33,779 nucleotides of DNA from an uncultured Gammaproteobacteria bacterium. GTDB taxonomy: Bacteria > Pseudomonadota > Gammaproteobacteria > Enterobacterales > Psychrobiaceae. The notes beneath the pieces were generated by a model, which did no database searches, was not told where the DNA came from, and saw nothing but the letters and a program-made list of their open reading frames with translations. Below are positions 7,704 through 15,590 of the stretch, piece after piece (positions within the stretch are counted from its first letter, which is position 1; each line of letters starts with the position of its first letter). Where the stretch lies: NCBI GenBank assembly GCA_937139475.1, contig CAKZQF010000124.1, positions 1-33,779 on the forward strand, written 5' to 3'. The position numbers were made by a program, and so were the translations under genes.

Positions 7704-8659
7704 TGAATGACTTTTCATGGTTGTTATTATTTGATGCAGCGATCAGGCTGGCTACGCCATTACTGTTTGCCGCTTTGGCAGGCATGTTAAGTGAGCGTGC
7801 CGGGATTATCGATATCGGGCTAGAAGGTAAAATGTTAGTTGGTGCGTTTGCCGCCGCAGCTTGGACTTCGATATCAGGTTCCGTTTGGGAGGGGATAATG
7901 GTTGCCATGTTTTGCAGTGTTGCATTCTCCTTGCTTCATGGCTTTGCCTGTATCACCCATAAAGGTGACCAAGTTGTGTCGGGAATTGCGGTCAATATGT
8001 TGGCATTAGCGGTAACCTCACTGTTAGCTCATAGACTCTTTTCACAAGGTGGCATGACGCCCGTACTTGATAAACTCGAGCGATTACCGGAAGTCGCCTT
8101 TCCTCAATGGATTGAAGTTGATGATACGTGGTTATCACAACTTTATTGGCAGCTATTAAGTGGCCACAATATACTCGTTTACGTTGGCTTGTTATTGGTC
8201 GTTTTACTGAGTCTATTTTTTAAGTATTCCCCTTATGGCAATCGTGTATTTGCGGCGGGTGAAAACCCTAAAGCACTACAGCGTGCAGGTGGCTCTCTAG
8301 CGACGACCCGTTATGCGGCGATTATATGTGGAGGTGCTATTTGCGGCTTATCTGGAGCATTTCTCTCGGTTGGACACGGTGCTGGCTTTGTTGAAAATAT
8401 GACGGTGGGCAAAGGCTTTATTGCACTGGCGGCGTTGATTTTTGCTAAGTGGCGTCCCGTTGCTATCCTGTTTTCTTGTTTGTTTTTTGGCTTGCTCGAA
8501 GCGCTAGCGATTCGCTTACAGGGGCATCCATTATTTAAGGGAGATGGTATGCTGCCAATTCAATTAATTGAAGTATTGCCGTATGTACTAACGGTCATTG
8601 TCTTAGCTGGCTTTATTGGCCCGTCGTTAGCTCCCAAAGCACTTGGCAATAGACGCTAA
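7703..8659 (+). CDS. Nucleoside-type ABC importer permease 2 (NupQ-like)
   Basis: This 318-residue membrane protein pairs with the preceding permease. It has the compact layout of this subfamily: an N-terminal LATPLLFAALAGMLSERAGIID-like segment with IGLEGKMLVGAFAAA near residue 40, KGDQVVSGIAVNMLA near 95, and PYGNRVFAAGENPKALQRAGG near 190 in the cytoplasmic coupling loop. The ATG at 7703 shares its A with the TGA stop of the previous gene (TGATG), and GGAA lies 7 bases upstream. The GTG at 7700 is the alternative. It is the last gene of the importer operon, 17 bases from a convergent gene, with no obvious intrinsic terminator between. Confidence 0.94.
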   Translation: MNDFSWLLLFDAAIRLATPLLFAALAGMLSERAGIIDIGLEGKMLVGAFAAAAWTSISGSVWEGIMVAMFCSVAFSLLHGFACITHKGDQVVSGIAVNMLALAVTSLLAHRLFSQGGMTPVLDKLERLPEVAFPQWIEVDDTWLSQLYWQLLSGHNILVYVGLLLVVLLSLFFKYSPYGNRVFAAGENPKALQRAGGSLATTRYAAIICGGAICGLSGAFLSVGHGAGFVENMTVGKGFIALAALIFAKWRPVAILFSCLFFGLLEALAIRLQGHPLFKGDGMLPIQLIEVLPYVLTVIVLAGFIGPSLAPKALGNRR

Positions 8660-8676
8660 TGGCAACACCTGCTTTC

Positions 8677-9594
8677 TCAATCTGTGTTATTGAGCGCAAG
8701 GTCATTGGTATTTTCATTGATCATAACGTAAATTTGTCTAGAGTCAGCACATAAGCGTATATCACAATAAAAGCTAATATCACCGATTGAGTGAGCCAAT
8801 CTAACAGTCTTATTTGGGCGTTCAATAACTTTGTCTAACTTACTTTTTATATTGTTTGGCAGTAGTTGTGACTTTTTAAGCTTATACTTGCGCATCATTT
8901 CTTGTGCTTTTTTATTGCAATACCTGACGTTTCCCCGGCTAGATAGGCGCAATAGTGGCGTGGGGTAATCAATGAAAAATAATGAAAGTTTCTGTGCTTT
9001 AAAGCTATAACCTTTCTGACGCTGATTATTGAGACGCACACTGAAAAAGAAAAAGATTAAACAAATCAAAATCAACACGGTAACTAACTCAGCCAAAATG
9101 GCGTTGCTTTCCAATTGGTTGTAATTATCTACGGTGCGCTGCTTGCTTAAGGTGATGATGTTGTTGTCATGTTTGGTGACATTATCAACTAATTCGAATA
9201 AATCCAATCGAACCGTAAATGCTTGGCTAAGTGGTTTATTTGCAAGATCTTTTAGTAGTCTTAAATACTTTTCACTGAAAATAACTAATGAATGCTGTTC
9301 ACTTTGACCATAGATTATTTCTTTAAGCCATTGCTTATGTAAAGGCATTTTTAATGCGATAAATTGGTCTATCGCCCTTTGGTCTTCATTGGTCAGGTGC
9401 TCGCGAAGTAATAGTAAGTCATTGGACATTGCATGTGATGCCTCTTGAGCACTGTTCAAATGAATTGATATTTCACTATTGTTAAATACCTGTTTATTAA
9501 TGTAAATAAGCCAACTTTGCATTAGTAAAATGGCTATTGCGATTATTATCGGTAGTGTTTTTAATACCTTGTCTAGTGTTGATGGGCTTGTCAT
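8677..9594 (-). CDS. Two-TM membrane protein with cytoplasmic PAS-like domain and no output domain
   Basis: I do not recognise a named family. The 305-residue product has a short cytoplasmic N-terminus and TM1 at about 13-33. A mainly helical periplasmic region spans about 34-165, TM2 is at about 166-186, and a cytoplasmic region at about 203-295 looks like a PAS fold (FFIDYPTPLLRLSSRGNVRYCNKKAQEMM, quoted here as FFIDYPTPLL plus RYCNKKAQEMM). That is the architecture of a histidine kinase, diguanylate cyclase or chemoreceptor, but the protein stops after the PAS-like part. There is no kinase, GGDEF, EAL or MCP domain. No frameshifted output domain is visible in the 17 bases before the convergent permease gene. 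It could pass a signal by protein contact, or be a remnant. Start ATG 9594 is the first in frame. Confidence 0.6.
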   Translation of the reverse strand: MTSPSTLDKVLKTLPIIIAIAILLMQSWLIYINKQVFNNSEISIHLNSAQEASHAMSNDLLLLREHLTNEDQRAIDQFIALKMPLHKQWLKEIIYGQSEQHSLVIFSEKYLRLLKDLANKPLSQAFTVRLDLFELVDNVTKHDNNIITLSKQRTVDNYNQLESNAILAELVTVLILICLIFFFFSVRLNNQRQKGYSFKAQKLSLFFIDYPTPLLRLSSRGNVRYCNKKAQEMMRKYKLKKSQLLPNNIKSKLDKVIERPNKTVRLAHSIGDISFYCDIRLCADSRQIYVMINENTNDLALNNTD

Positions 9595-9785
9595 TAATCG
9601 CTATATCCGTATTTAGTGCCGTAACTGACTTAAGTTTAGACCCTGTTTTTTATTTAGCCGAACTATTACTAATAATACAGGTGAATCGAAATAATTAATT
9701 ATCTTCATCAAATTATTGTATTGAGTTGTTTTTGGTGTTACAAATAGCTCTATTGATTATTTAGATCGCAATAATATCTGTACTT

Positions 9786-9819
9786 TTCACTAGCCCCCCG
9801 GATAAAAAATGCTAGTGAA
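9786..9819 (+). promoter_or_regulatory. Perfect inverted repeat in the aroF leader
   Basis: TTCACTAGC (9786-9794) and GCTAGTGAA (9811-9819) form a 9-bp perfect stem around a 16-base spacer, ending 24 bases before the aroF ATG. No U-run follows, so it is not a standard terminator. It could be an operator or an mRNA leader hairpin. I found no TyrR-box pair and no Tyr/Phe-rich leader peptide. Confidence 0.5.
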
Positions 9820-9843
9820 CGTTAAATAAAAGGTTCTGTAAAC

Positions 9844-10932
9844 ATGCAAAATGACACAATAGACAACATTCACATTTCATCTGAAAAAGTATTGGTAACA
9901 CCGGTTGAATTAAAGCAGGAAATGCCATTAAGCGATAATGGCAGGGACTATATCTCCCATGCCCGAGAGACAATTTCAAATATTATCCATGGCAAAGATA
10001 GTCGTTTGCTGGTGGTGACTGGTCCTTGTTCTATTCATGATATTAAAAGTGCCAAAGAATATGCGCTTAAACTAAAGAAGCTCCATGATGAACTCAAAGA
10101 TGACATGTATCTGGTGATGCGTATTTATTTTGAAAAACCGCGTACGACTGTTGGCTGGAAAGGGCTATTAAATGATCCTAATATGGATGGTTCTTTTGAT
10201 GTTGAAGCTGGTTTACGCCAAGGGCGTGAATTACTATTATGGTTAGCCGAGTTGGAATTACCAGTAGCAACAGAGGCGTTAGACCCGATTAGCCCACAAT
10301 ATTTGTCTGAGCTATTTAGCTGGGCTGCAATTGGTGCGCGAACTACTGAATCGCAGACACACAGAGAAATGGCCAGTGGACTATCTATGCCTGTTGGTTT
10401 TAAAAATGGCACTGATGGTAAGCTCAATGTGGCAATTAATGCATTAGAGTCAGCGGCTCATCCACACCGTTTTATGGGCATAAACCCACAGGGACAAGTT
10501 GCACTGATGCAAACACAGGGCAATCCTGATGGTCATATTATTTTGCGCGGTGGTAAAGCACCGAACTACCAACAACAAGATGTAGAAGAGATTGAATCTC
10601 AAATAATTACTGAGGGGTTAACGCCTAAACTCGTGGTAGATTGTAGTCATGGTAATTCAAGTAAAGATCATACAAGACAATCGATTGTCGCTAATGATAT
10701 ATTTGAGCAAATTACTTCGGGAAATCGCTCTATTATGGGGATTATGCTTGAAAGCCACATTCACGAAGGAAATCAATCGAGCTCGCTGCCAAGAGACCAA
10801 TTACGCTACGGTGTTTCTGTTACCGATGCATGTATTAACTGGCAAGATACTGAGCAATTATTAGTAGCAGGTGCAAAACAAATCGCTGGGGCGCTTAAAG
10901 AGCGAAATCAACGGATTAATGCCTGCGCATAG
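9844..10932 (+). CDS. aroF: 3-deoxy-7-phosphoheptulonate (DAHP) synthase, class I
   Basis: This enzyme condenses phosphoenolpyruvate and erythrose 4-phosphate in the first step of the shikimate pathway in the cytoplasm. The 362-residue product matches the AroF/AroG/AroH type. Metal ligands expected from the family are Cys62 (GPCSIHD), His269 (CSHGNSS) and Glu303 (MLESH). Substrate motifs are KPRTTVGWKG near 98 and GARTTESQTHREMASG near 164, plus GFKNGTDG near 185. The isozyme name is inferred from its position 15 bases upstream of tyrA, the arrangement of the Tyr-regulated aroF-tyrA operon in enterobacteria. Feedback specificity was not read from individual residues. AAAAGG lies about 10 bases before the ATG, downstream of an inverted repeat in the leader. 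Confidence 0.96.
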   Translation: MQNDTIDNIHISSEKVLVTPVELKQEMPLSDNGRDYISHARETISNIIHGKDSRLLVVTGPCSIHDIKSAKEYALKLKKLHDELKDDMYLVMRIYFEKPRTTVGWKGLLNDPNMDGSFDVEAGLRQGRELLLWLAELELPVATEALDPISPQYLSELFSWAAIGARTTESQTHREMASGLSMPVGFKNGTDGKLNVAINALESAAHPHRFMGINPQGQVALMQTQGNPDGHIILRGGKAPNYQQQDVEEIESQIITEGLTPKLVVDCSHGNSSKDHTRQSIVANDIFEQITSGNRSIMGIMLESHIHEGNQSSSLPRDQLRYGVSVTDACINWQDTEQLLVAGAKQIAGALKERNQRINACA

Positions 10933-10947
10933 ATATAGGAGGATCAC

Positions 10948-12087
10948 GTGGCTGAGTTGTCGTGTGACGCGTTAGATAATTTACGCGATAAAATCGATGT
11001 TGTTGACGCTAAGCTTATCGATTTAATATCGCAGCGCTTAGCGTTGGTAGCGCAAGTTGGCGAAGTGAAAAGTGAAGCTGGCGTACCTATTTATGCGCCA
11101 GAAAGAGAAGCCGCAATGCTGGCCAAACGTCGTAGTGAGGCTGATGAAGCAGGCATCGGCGGTGATTTGATCGAGGATGTATTACGTCGCTTAATGCGAG
11201 AATCTTACCATCGTGAAAAGGATACCGGCTTTAAGTGTCTTAATCCTCAATTGCAGAAAGCTGTCGTTATTGGCGGGCAAGGAAAGCTTGGGCGAATTTT
11301 TACTAAAATGCTGACGCTTTCCGGCTATCACGTTGCCGTTTTAGAGAAAGATGATTGGTCACAGGCTAGTGAAATACTTGATAGCGCTGGCTTGGTCATC
11401 GTCTCAGTTCCCATTCATTTAACAAGCCAAGTTATTGCCAAACTGGCCGGCAAGTTAAGTAATGACTGTGTCCTAGTGGATTTAACTTCGACCAAGAAAA
11501 AGCCGCTAGAGAGTATGTTGGAGGTTCATCAGGGGCCAGTATTAGGCTTACACCCGATGTTCGGTCCTGATGTCGTAAGCCTTGCGAAACAAGTGATTAT
11601 TTACTGTCATGGGCGTGGCCAAGATAAGTACCAATGGTTGCTAGATCAAATAGCGATTTGGGGAGCAAAGCTTAGCCAGGCTGAGCCAACTGAGCATGAC
11701 AATGCAATGAAGCTAGTGCAGGGGATGCGTCATTTTACCACGTTCGTGTATGGACAGCATTTGGCTAGCGAAGATCCTGATTTGGAAAAGCTACTTGAAT
11801 TTAGTTCACCAATTTATCGCTTAGAGCTTGCGATGGTTGGGCGTTTGTTTGCACAGGATGCCCAACTCTACGCCGATATTATCTTTTCATCGACAGAGAA
11901 TCATGACATGTTCCAGCGCTATTTATCGCGGTTTGAAGAAGCCAGCAAGTTATTAGCTGCTGGTGATCGTCAAGGCTTTATCGATAACTTTAACCAAGTA
12001 TCAAATTGGTTTGGCGATTATTCGCAGCAGTTTCTCGATGAGTCTCGGGATTTGTTAATGAAGGCAAGTGATAGTCGAAGCGTTTAA
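10948..12087 (+). CDS. tyrA: Bifunctional chorismate mutase/prephenate dehydrogenase
   Basis: The 379-residue bifunctional TyrA converts chorismate to prephenate and then, with NAD+, to 4-hydroxyphenylpyruvate, the tyrosine precursor. The AroQ-type mutase domain covers about 1-90 ([19 protein letters not shown] with catalytic-type Arg, then [18 protein letters not shown]). The dehydrogenase domain follows with a Rossmann motif GGQGKLG at 109-115, [11 protein letters not shown], and the catalytic-histidine segment GLHPMFGPD. The start is GTG at 10948, chosen because AGGAGG at 10937-10942 is 5 bases upstream. It is co-transcribed with aroF and followed by a strong terminator at 12114-12150. Confidence 0.97.
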   Translation: MAELSCDALDNLRDKIDVVDAKLIDLISQRLALVAQVGEVKSEAGVPIYAPEREAAMLAKRRSEADEAGIGGDLIEDVLRRLMRESYHREKDTGFKCLNPQLQKAVVIGGQGKLGRIFTKMLTLSGYHVAVLEKDDWSQASEILDSAGLVIVSVPIHLTSQVIAKLAGKLSNDCVLVDLTSTKKKPLESMLEVHQGPVLGLHPMFGPDVVSLAKQVIIYCHGRGQDKYQWLLDQIAIWGAKLSQAEPTEHDNAMKLVQGMRHFTTFVYGQHLASEDPDLEKLLEFSSPIYRLELAMVGRLFAQDAQLYADIIFSSTENHDMFQRYLSRFEEASKLLAAGDRQGFIDNFNQVSNWFGDYSQQFLDESRDLLMKASDSRSV

Positions 12088-12113
12088 TTAGCATAAGCTA
12101 CGAGTACGGGATC

Positions 12114-12150
12114 AAAAAAGGCGAACATATTTACCATGTTCGCCTTTTTT
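12114..12150. terminator. Bidirectional intrinsic terminator after tyrA
   Basis: AAAAAAGGCGAACAT (12114-12128) pairs with ATGTTCGCCTTTTTT (12136-12150) around a 7-base loop. The stem is GC-containing, with a T-run on its 3' side in either direction. It ends the aroF-tyrA transcript and could also stop the Lap operon arriving from the opposite side. Confidence 0.92.
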
Positions 12151-12193
12151 ATTGCTTGAATTTCACTGAATATAGCGGGTCGTATACTATATT

Positions 12194-12355
12194 ATACCAA
12201 TTGCACAAATTAACTGATCATTTTTCATGTGCTAAACGAATGATAGCTACGTTATTTATTTTCTATGTAGAATAACTACATACGTAAATAAATGCCTTGC
12301 TATAATCCGTTTATCAACACTACAAAATAGGCCACTTTATTAATGCAATTGGTAT
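12194..12355. repeat. MITE-like palindromic element with ATACCAATTGCA ends
   Basis: ATACCAATTGCA at 12194-12205 is repeated in inverted orientation (TGCAATTGGTAT) at 12344-12355, giving 12-bp perfect terminal inverted repeats on a 162-bp element. The inside is also an imperfect palindrome. Its centre is TATGTAG (12264-12270) and CTACATA (12276-12282) around a 5-base loop, flanked by ATTTATTT-type arms on both sides. It contains no ORF. The right end shares base 12355 with the stop codon of lapD. I recall similar ATACCAATTG-ended repeats being common in Colwellia-like and Pseudoalteromonas-like genomes, but could not check copies here. A target duplication is not obvious. Confidence 0.7.
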
Positions 12356-14277
12356 TATTTAGCGATTTCTTCAGGTGGATAAATATACCCTTGGAAACCC
12401 GTCGGACTGAGCGCCTTAAAGCCCTCTAATTGCTTCTCGTCTTCAATCCCTGTGATAATGACATCTATATTCAAACCTTTTGCGACATTAACTAACGCGC
12501 GGCATAGTTCGCTATTTTTCTGCGTCTTATTATAAAAAGAGAAAGACTGATCCAGTTTGACATAATCAGGCTGAATTTCTTGCAGGTAGTTTAGCGAGCC
12601 AATGCGGCGGCCACATTGGTCAATGCCAAATTCAGAGCCATATTCTTTTATTGTTTCTGCTAATGAAATACATTCGCTCATGTGGCTGCTGACAACAGAC
12701 TCTGGAATTTCAAATTGGATTTTTTCCGTGCCGTCGGTGCTTTGTAAAAATCTTGCCAGCCATTGATGGAAATTAACATCCTTGACACTATCGCTGGTTA
12801 GGTTAACCGCCAATGGTTCATGTGTTTTCACCAGTAGCATTTGGTTAACAATTGATTTTAAAAGGCACTTATCAAGCTCTGAACCTAGTGATAGTAGCTC
12901 GACATAAGGCATAAAGCCGCCAGCATTCATCATTTGGTCATCAACCATTAAGCGACAATATACTTCACGCTGCATGACTTCATTATCTTCCAGTTGGTGA
13001 ATTGGTTGCCATTGGAAGGAGAACTGGTTGCTGTGTATAGCTTTTGACAGTTTTTGACGCCATTGTTCTCGAGAGAATTTCTGTAACTGTTTTGTGTCAA
13101 ACCATTGAATGGTTTTTGATTCAACAATGGCTTGCTGTAATGCATTATCAGCTTGAGCCAGTAACTCTGACGGTGTCATGTCTTCTAGACGCTGACCGAT
13201 ACCGATATAAAAATTGGTATTTGGCTCACAGCCAGCCTTACTCATTTCTTGATTTATCATGCGAGTTAATGACTGAATATAGCTGGCGATTTCTTCTGCT
13301 TGTCCTTTAGTAATAAGAAATGCGAACTCGGTGTTGGCGATACGCGCTATAACTGATTCGGCAACTTTAGGTAGTACCTGTTGCATTTCATCGGCGAGTA
13401 ACTTGATTGTTTCATCCCGCACCTGATAGCCGTATTTACTGTGAATTTCTTCTAGCCAATCCATTTTTACCAAGATTAAGCCGCCGTGAGCAGGTTCCTT
13501 GAGCCAGCTATCAAGTTGGCCTGATAGGTATTGGCGATTGGGCAACATAGAGACTTTATCAACTTGACTATCTTTACGCAGGGCATCAACTTCGTTATCA
13601 AGGTTTGTAAACACGTTTTTCAACTGCCCAGACATCGAGTTAATTGAAATAACGACATCTTTAAGCTCAGATGTCGAAGGCAGTGCCATATCTTCACCAA
13701 ATTTTCGCTGTGATATGCCTTTGGCGTGGGCCGCAATGCGGTGCAACGGACTAAGGATACTGTTAAGGCGCCAGCGCAGGATGAAAATTGATAGAAGAAA
13801 CAAGAAAGATAGCACCATCAGTGTGTCATTCATGGTTGTCCAAAGTTTCTTGTACCCTAACCCTGGGTGGGCTTCTATCTCAAGGGTGGCCAACTGCATC
13901 CAGCCAGAAGTTATTAGGCTTTCTTTTGTTTGTGGCTCGAACAAATCTAAATTCGAAAACCACTGAGGAACATCGTTAATTACCAGAGGGTTTTCCCAGG
14001 TTTGCTGTTTGTTATCAGCCAGCCAGGTTAAGGTTACCTTACGGTAAAAACCACCTTCAAAGATCACATTAACTAGGGTATCTACCGTTGCCATATCGCC
14101 ACTCTCAAGATGGGGCTTGAGCATTAGGCCTAATGAAGTATTGGTATTATTCAGATCGGATTGCATTTGCTGCTGCATAAAATCTTTAGTCTGGCTAAAT
14201 TGAAAGTAAACAATACTTGCCATCACTAGTAAAAACAGTCCGAACAATAATGAATTAATTTGTCGAAACAGGGTCAT
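12355..14277 (-). CDS. lapD: LapD-type c-di-GMP receptor with degenerate GGDEF and EAL domains
   Basis: LapD is an inner-membrane receptor. It binds c-di-GMP through an inactive EAL domain and then sequesters the protease LapG through its periplasmic domain. The 640-residue product has TM1 at about 8-27, a LapD/MoxY-type periplasmic domain at about 28-152, TM2 at about 153-169, HAMP to about 225, GGDEF at about 226-395 and EAL at about 405-640. The GGDEF motif is replaced by ANTEF (314-318), so cyclase activity is not expected. The EAL motif reads EVY (438-440) and the usual DDFGTG reads DQCGRR, so phosphodiesterase activity is also unlikely. Both losses fit LapD. It is the last gene of the operon, 7 bases after lapG, with GGAG before its ATG. 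Confidence 0.95.
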   Translation of the reverse strand: MTLFRQINSLLFGLFLLVMASIVYFQFSQTKDFMQQQMQSDLNNTNTSLGLMLKPHLESGDMATVDTLVNVIFEGGFYRKVTLTWLADNKQQTWENPLVINDVPQWFSNLDLFEPQTKESLITSGWMQLATLEIEAHPGLGYKKLWTTMNDTLMVLSFLFLLSIFILRWRLNSILSPLHRIAAHAKGISQRKFGEDMALPSTSELKDVVISINSMSGQLKNVFTNLDNEVDALRKDSQVDKVSMLPNRQYLSGQLDSWLKEPAHGGLILVKMDWLEEIHSKYGYQVRDETIKLLADEMQQVLPKVAESVIARIANTEFAFLITKGQAEEIASYIQSLTRMINQEMSKAGCEPNTNFYIGIGQRLEDMTPSELLAQADNALQQAIVESKTIQWFDTKQLQKFSREQWRQKLSKAIHSNQFSFQWQPIHQLEDNEVMQREVYCRLMVDDQMMNAGGFMPYVELLSLGSELDKCLLKSIVNQMLLVKTHEPLAVNLTSDSVKDVNFHQWLARFLQSTDGTEKIQFEIPESVVSSHMSECISLAETIKEYGSEFGIDQCGRRIGSLNYLQEIQPDYVKLDQSFSFYNKTQKNSELCRALVNVAKGLNIDVIITGIEDEKQLEGFKALSPTGFQGYIYPPEEIAK

Positions 14278-14284
14278 TTAATAA

Positions 14285-14983
14285 CTACTCCAATTTTAAT
14301 TTTGGCTGTCTTAAGTTATCAACGCCTAAGCGTTGTTTTAAGCTGGACCAGCGCTTTAATCGCATGGATTTACCAGCAAGTTTGCCACGACCTTTTTCTT
14401 TGTTTAACCACAACTGAGTACCGTTAAAGCTATATACCGGCAAAAGATCTGGTCGCTTGTTTGCAGGCTTAATTGCACCGTCAATGTTATCTAAGATAAT
14501 AGGAACGGAAGCAGGCGTCTCATAATAAGCCAATACCATATGGTATTGGTTTAGCTTTAACGCCTTTACCATGGTAATACGCATTTTTTTGTCTGGAACA
14601 CCAAGCTCCAGTAGGGTGAAATATTTGGCAATGGAGTAATCTTCACAATCCCCCCCGTTAACACCAACAAATTCAATTGGTGTGGCCCAGTAATTTTTTT
14701 CGCCCCATAATTTTATGTCATCGACAAAGTGAAAGTAATTGAAAAACGTATTCACTCGCTCAAGCTTTTCTCGATTGCTTAGTGCATCGCTTTCTTTGAT
14801 TATCTTAAGCCACGCCTTGCCGCGCTTTTCAGCACGCTGTCCATAATTATCTTTTAATGCGTTAACTAGCGCTTTATTAGCAGGTAGCGAACTTGCTCTC
14901 ACAACCGTGCCAAGTAACACTAGCGCTAGTATTACAGTATGAAAAACAACAACTAACACCCTTGTTATCGGGAGAATTAACAT
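14285..14983 (-). CDS. lapG: LapG-type transglutaminase-like periplasmic cysteine protease
   Basis: LapG cleaves the N-terminus of Lap adhesins after a di-alanine site and so releases them from the cell. The 232-residue product has an N-terminal hydrophobic export segment (about 8-30). The catalytic triad expected for this BTLCP family is visible: Cys113 in GGDCEDYS, His148 in NQYHMVLAYY and Asp165 in ILDNI. Asp/Glu residues around Cys113 include those proposed to bind calcium in the family. It lies 7 bases after the OmpA-like gene and 7 before lapD, so all are likely on one mRNA. The likely substrate is the adhesin in the same operon, which carries TAAG at residues 123-126. The ribosome site is weak. 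Confidence 0.96.
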   Translation of the reverse strand: MLILPITRVLVVVFHTVILALVLLGTVVRASSLPANKALVNALKDNYGQRAEKRGKAWLKIIKESDALSNREKLERVNTFFNYFHFVDDIKLWGEKNYWATPIEFVGVNGGDCEDYSIAKYFTLLELGVPDKKMRITMVKALKLNQYHMVLAYYETPASVPIILDNIDGAIKPANKRPDLLPVYSFNGTQLWLNKEKGRGKLAGKSMRLKRWSSLKQRLGVDNLRQPKLKLE

Positions 14984-14990
14984 ACTTTAA

Positions 14991-15590
14991 TTATTCTTCA
15001 TCAACAGTGTAAATAGTCCACTTCATATCTGTTGATTGCTCTGTGCCGTTTAGTGTAGCGACTATTCTGCGATTTAATGCGTGGGCCTCTTTTGTGTCGC
15101 CTGTATCGACAGGCTTATCAAAACCAAAACCTACAGCGGCAACTCTAAACTCAGCAATATCAAATCTGTTTATTAATATCTTAGCAACCGCAGCTGCACG
15201 TTTTTCTGACAGTACCTGGTTGTATTCACGGGTACCTTGGCGACTACAATGGCCCTCAATGGTTACGTGGCTTCCAGGAAACCTCTCCATAAAATCAGCA
15301 ACTTCTTTTATTTTTGCATAGTCGCTTGTTTTTACAACCGATGAATCATTGGCAAAGTTTACTTCCAAGCGAATGCTATCGTCTATGCGCTTAACGCTAC
15401 TACAGCCATAGTTATCGATTGTTGCGCCAAGATAGGTGTCTGCGCATTTTTCGCGAGCTTCAACTACGCCATCTTGGTCAAAGTCTTGTAGGTCGTGTTT
15501 TTGCACTGTTGGCGTATTTAGATCCACTAGTTCATTGTTGGCACAACCGAAAACAAACAAAGAGAGTAATAGTACTGTTAAATTTTTCAT
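14991..15590 (-). CDS. OmpA-family peptidoglycan-binding lipoprotein of the Lap locus
   Basis: The product is 199 residues. Residues 1-15 form a signal peptide and Cys16 is the likely lipidated residue (VFGCAN). A calcium-type thrombospondin-3/EF-like loop follows (DFDQDGVVEAREKC, about 36-49). The OmpA C-terminal domain spans about 73-190, with IEGHCSRQGTREYNQVLSEKR-like core (GHCSRQGTREYN near 113) and LNRRI near 171, the family's peptidoglycan-binding region. It probably ties the secretion pore or adhesin complex to the cell wall; this role is inferred from the domain and location. Its ATG shares a base with the stop of the TolC gene (TAATG), indicating coupling. OmpA-like genes often occur in Lap-type type I operons. 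Confidence 0.9.
   Translation of the reverse strand: MKNLTVLLLSLFVFGCANNELVDLNTPTVQKHDLQDFDQDGVVEAREKCADTYLGATIDNYGCSSVKRIDDSIRLEVNFANDSSVVKTSDYAKIKEVADFMERFPGSHVTIEGHCSRQGTREYNQVLSEKRAAAVAKILINRFDIAEFRVAAVGFGFDKPVDTGDTKEAHALNRRIVATLNGTEQSTDMKWTIYTVDEE

Noticed and set aside
9837..9848. TGTAAA just before the aroF start as half of a TyrR box
   Set aside because: The TTTACA partner at 6-base spacing is missing, so it is not a TyrR site.
12355..14277. Active diguanylate cyclase or phosphodiesterase
   Set aside because: Both catalytic motifs are replaced (ANTEF, EVY, DQCGRR) and the periplasmic domain and neighbours identify a LapD-type receptor.
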